Shown here one piece after another: positions 5,662 through 6,457 of a stretch of 6,457 nucleotides of DNA; positions within the stretch are counted from its first letter, which is position 1, and every line of letters starts with the position of its first letter. The stretch is taken from the NCBI GenBank assembly GCA_031260845.1, contig JAISKR010000029.1, positions 1 to 6,457 on the forward strand, in the 5' to 3' direction. This stretch comes from Bacteroidales bacterium (GTDB lineage: Bacteria > Bacteroidota > Bacteroidia > Bacteroidales > UBA4181). The translations under genes were made by a program, and so were the position numbers. The notes beneath the pieces are model-generated. The model did not search any database. It saw only the letters and a program-made list of their open reading frames with translations, and was not told the DNA's origin.

Positions 5662-6224
5662 GCGCTCAACTGAACATATTATCACAGTGCAGCATTCGCA
5701 ACGGGTGCGTTTACAAAAACGGCAATAAGGTGTTTGAAGCGCCGCAGGAACCCAATCCACCTGCGTTTTTGGCTGCGGTGTACAGGGAATTGCGGTTGGA
5801 TTACCGAAAATTTTTCAAGATGGACAATCTGTCGAAATTGGCTTTTTTGGCGTCGGAAGTATTGTTGGACGGGTGGATTGACAGGGATGTACCGCATCAG
5901 GACATTGCCGTCATCCTGTTCAACCGAAGCGCTTCATTGGACATTGACGCCATCTACCGGCAAACCATCCAAGACAAGGACAAGTTTTTCCCCAGTCCTT
6001 CGGAATTTGTTTACACCCTTCCGAACATTATGACGGGCGAGATAGCCATCCGCAACAAGATTTTCGGCGAAACCGCCTGCTTCATCAGCGAGCAGATGAA
6101 CGTCGCCGACCTGTACCTCAAAGTGTCGGACGTGATGGACGACACAGTGCGGCAATGCCTGTGCGGCTGGGTGGAATACTTTGGAAACCATTACGCAGCC
6201 GAATTATTGCTGGTAGAGAAGTAA
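5658..6224 (+). CDS. Ketosynthase N-terminal-half-like protein, probably non-catalytic
   Basis: A 188-residue protein that starts at an ATGA overlap with the ketosynthase stop. Residues 50-180 can be followed by eye along the N-terminal half of FabF: RKFFKMDNLSKLAFLA (50-65) resembles its RKEQRKMDAF helix, DIAVILFNRSASLDID (82-97) the next strand, PSPSEFVYTLPNIMTGEIAIR (112-132) the PSTIVNMVAGHLTI segment, and IFGETACFISEQ (135-146) the stretch leading to the active-site cysteine. By residue spacing after the Gly, the nucleophile position falls at about Gln146, not at Cys141. The two catalytic histidines are absent because the C-terminal half is missing. The reading frame is clean, with no sign of recent breakage, so it is probably a gene in its own right: a partner subunit, perhaps like a chain-length factor. 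The similarity is by eye and distant; similar short proteins occur in flexirubin-type clusters and are annotated 3-oxoacyl-ACP synthase. Confidence 0.75.
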   Translation: MSAQLNILSQCSIRNGCVYKNGNKVFEAPQEPNPPAFLAAVYRELRLDYRKFFKMDNLSKLAFLASEVLLDGWIDRDVPHQDIAVILFNRSASLDIDAIYRQTIQDKDKFFPSPSEFVYTLPNIMTGEIAIRNKIFGETACFISEQMNVADLYLKVSDVMDDTVRQCLCGWVEYFGNHYAAELLLVEK

Positions 6225-6238
6225 CAATTACGAATTAC

Positions 6239-6261
6239 AGGCTTGCGCCTTTTGTTCTTTT
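6239..6261 (+). terminator. Weak terminator candidate after the ketosynthase operon
   Basis: AGGC (6239-6242) pairs with GCCT (6247-6250) around a TTGC loop, followed by a T-rich run TTTGTTCTTTT to 6261. The stem has only 4 base pairs. It lies 14 bases after the operon stop, between convergent genes, where a terminator is expected. The 59-base gap also holds a short tandem AATTACG/AATTACA (6226-6239) and a repeated CTTTCATT/CTTTCATC (6265-6280). Confidence 0.35.
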
Positions 6262-6283
6262 ATCCTTTCATTCTTTCATCCGT

Positions 6284-6457
6284 TTATTCAATGTTTTTCA
6301 GTGCCTCGTACAAAGTTTTGGCGTCAACCGGCAGGTCGATTGCTTTGTTGATGCGGGCTTTGGTCATCAGTTGTTCGTAATATTCATTCCTTTCGGGAAG
6401 CATCAGCACCAAAGGCAGCCCTGCCCGCACCGCTTTGATTGCGCATATTTCTTCAAT
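6284..6457 (-). CDS. C-terminal end of an unidentified protein, possibly a degenerate receiver domain (partial)
   Basis: On the minus strand the frame is open from the window edge (6457) to TAA (plus-strand TTA at 6284-6286), giving the last 57 residues. The pattern resembles the end of a response-regulator receiver domain: a hydrophobic strand LPLVLMLPE, a helix YYEQLMTKA, a short strand INKAIDLPVD and a final helix AKTLYEALKNIE, comparable to the usual yl-KP-vd--eL---l ending. At the positions where a true receiver has a Thr/Ser and then a Lys before Pro, this one has Pro (MLP) and Leu (DLP), so it would be a pseudo-receiver or another Rossmann-like domain. The phosphoacceptor Asp would lie outside the window. 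The gene is convergent with the ketosynthase operon, 59 bases away. Codon use is consistent with real coding sequence; the family is a guess. Confidence 0.6.
   Translation of the reverse strand: MEEICAIKAVRAGLPLVLMLPERNEYYEQLMTKARINKAIDLPVDAKTLYEALKNIE

Overview
The window reads as ordinary chromosome from a member of the Bacteroidota, most likely order Bacteroidales. Three intergenic regions carry the TAnnTTTG -7 element typical of that phylum. Starts mostly lack a strong Shine-Dalgarno. The GreA, HIT and RseP proteins have Bacteroidales-like sequence (for example the HIT N-terminus MASIFSKIIAGEIPS and the RseP C-terminus GNDIIRLFE). Coding DNA is moderate in GC and intergenic DNA is strongly AT-rich. 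No rRNA, tRNA, CRISPR array, insertion sequence or phage gene was seen.

Layout. (1) 1-1481, plus strand: the 3' part of an aldo/keto reductase with a C-terminal two-cluster ferredoxin domain, followed after 2 bases by an exported DUF6599-like protein. (2) 1482-1716: a 235-base regulatory region with a Bacteroidota promoter, a dyad and repeated ATTTGTTGC elements around it, a possible 22-codon leader ORF, and a terminator-like hairpin ending 32 bases before greA. (3) 1717-2597: greA and a HIT-family hydrolase gene, 8 bases apart. (4) 2598-3911, minus strand: rseP, a site-2 intramembrane protease; its stop codon abuts the HIT stop with no base between. (5) 3912-4114: a divergent promoter region serving rseP and the next operon. 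(6) 4115-6224, plus strand: three genes joined by two ATGA stop/start overlaps: a 4HBT hotdog thioesterase, a complete beta-ketoacyl synthase (Cys-His-His), and a 188-residue protein resembling only the N-terminal half of a ketosynthase. (7) 6284-6457, minus strand: the C-terminal end of a gene that may encode a degenerate response-regulator receiver domain.

The most interesting unit is the thioesterase / ketosynthase / half-ketosynthase operon. Its content resembles parts of the aryl-polyene, flexirubin or dialkylresorcinol loci of Bacteroidota, yet no acyl carrier protein, dehydratase, reductase or ligase is nearby. The second point of interest is the greA leader, where a hairpin with a T-run and an overlapping short ORF could control greA by attenuation, comparable in outline to the terminated greA leader of E. 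coli. The remaining genes are common housekeeping or hypothetical families, and no wholly new system is evident.
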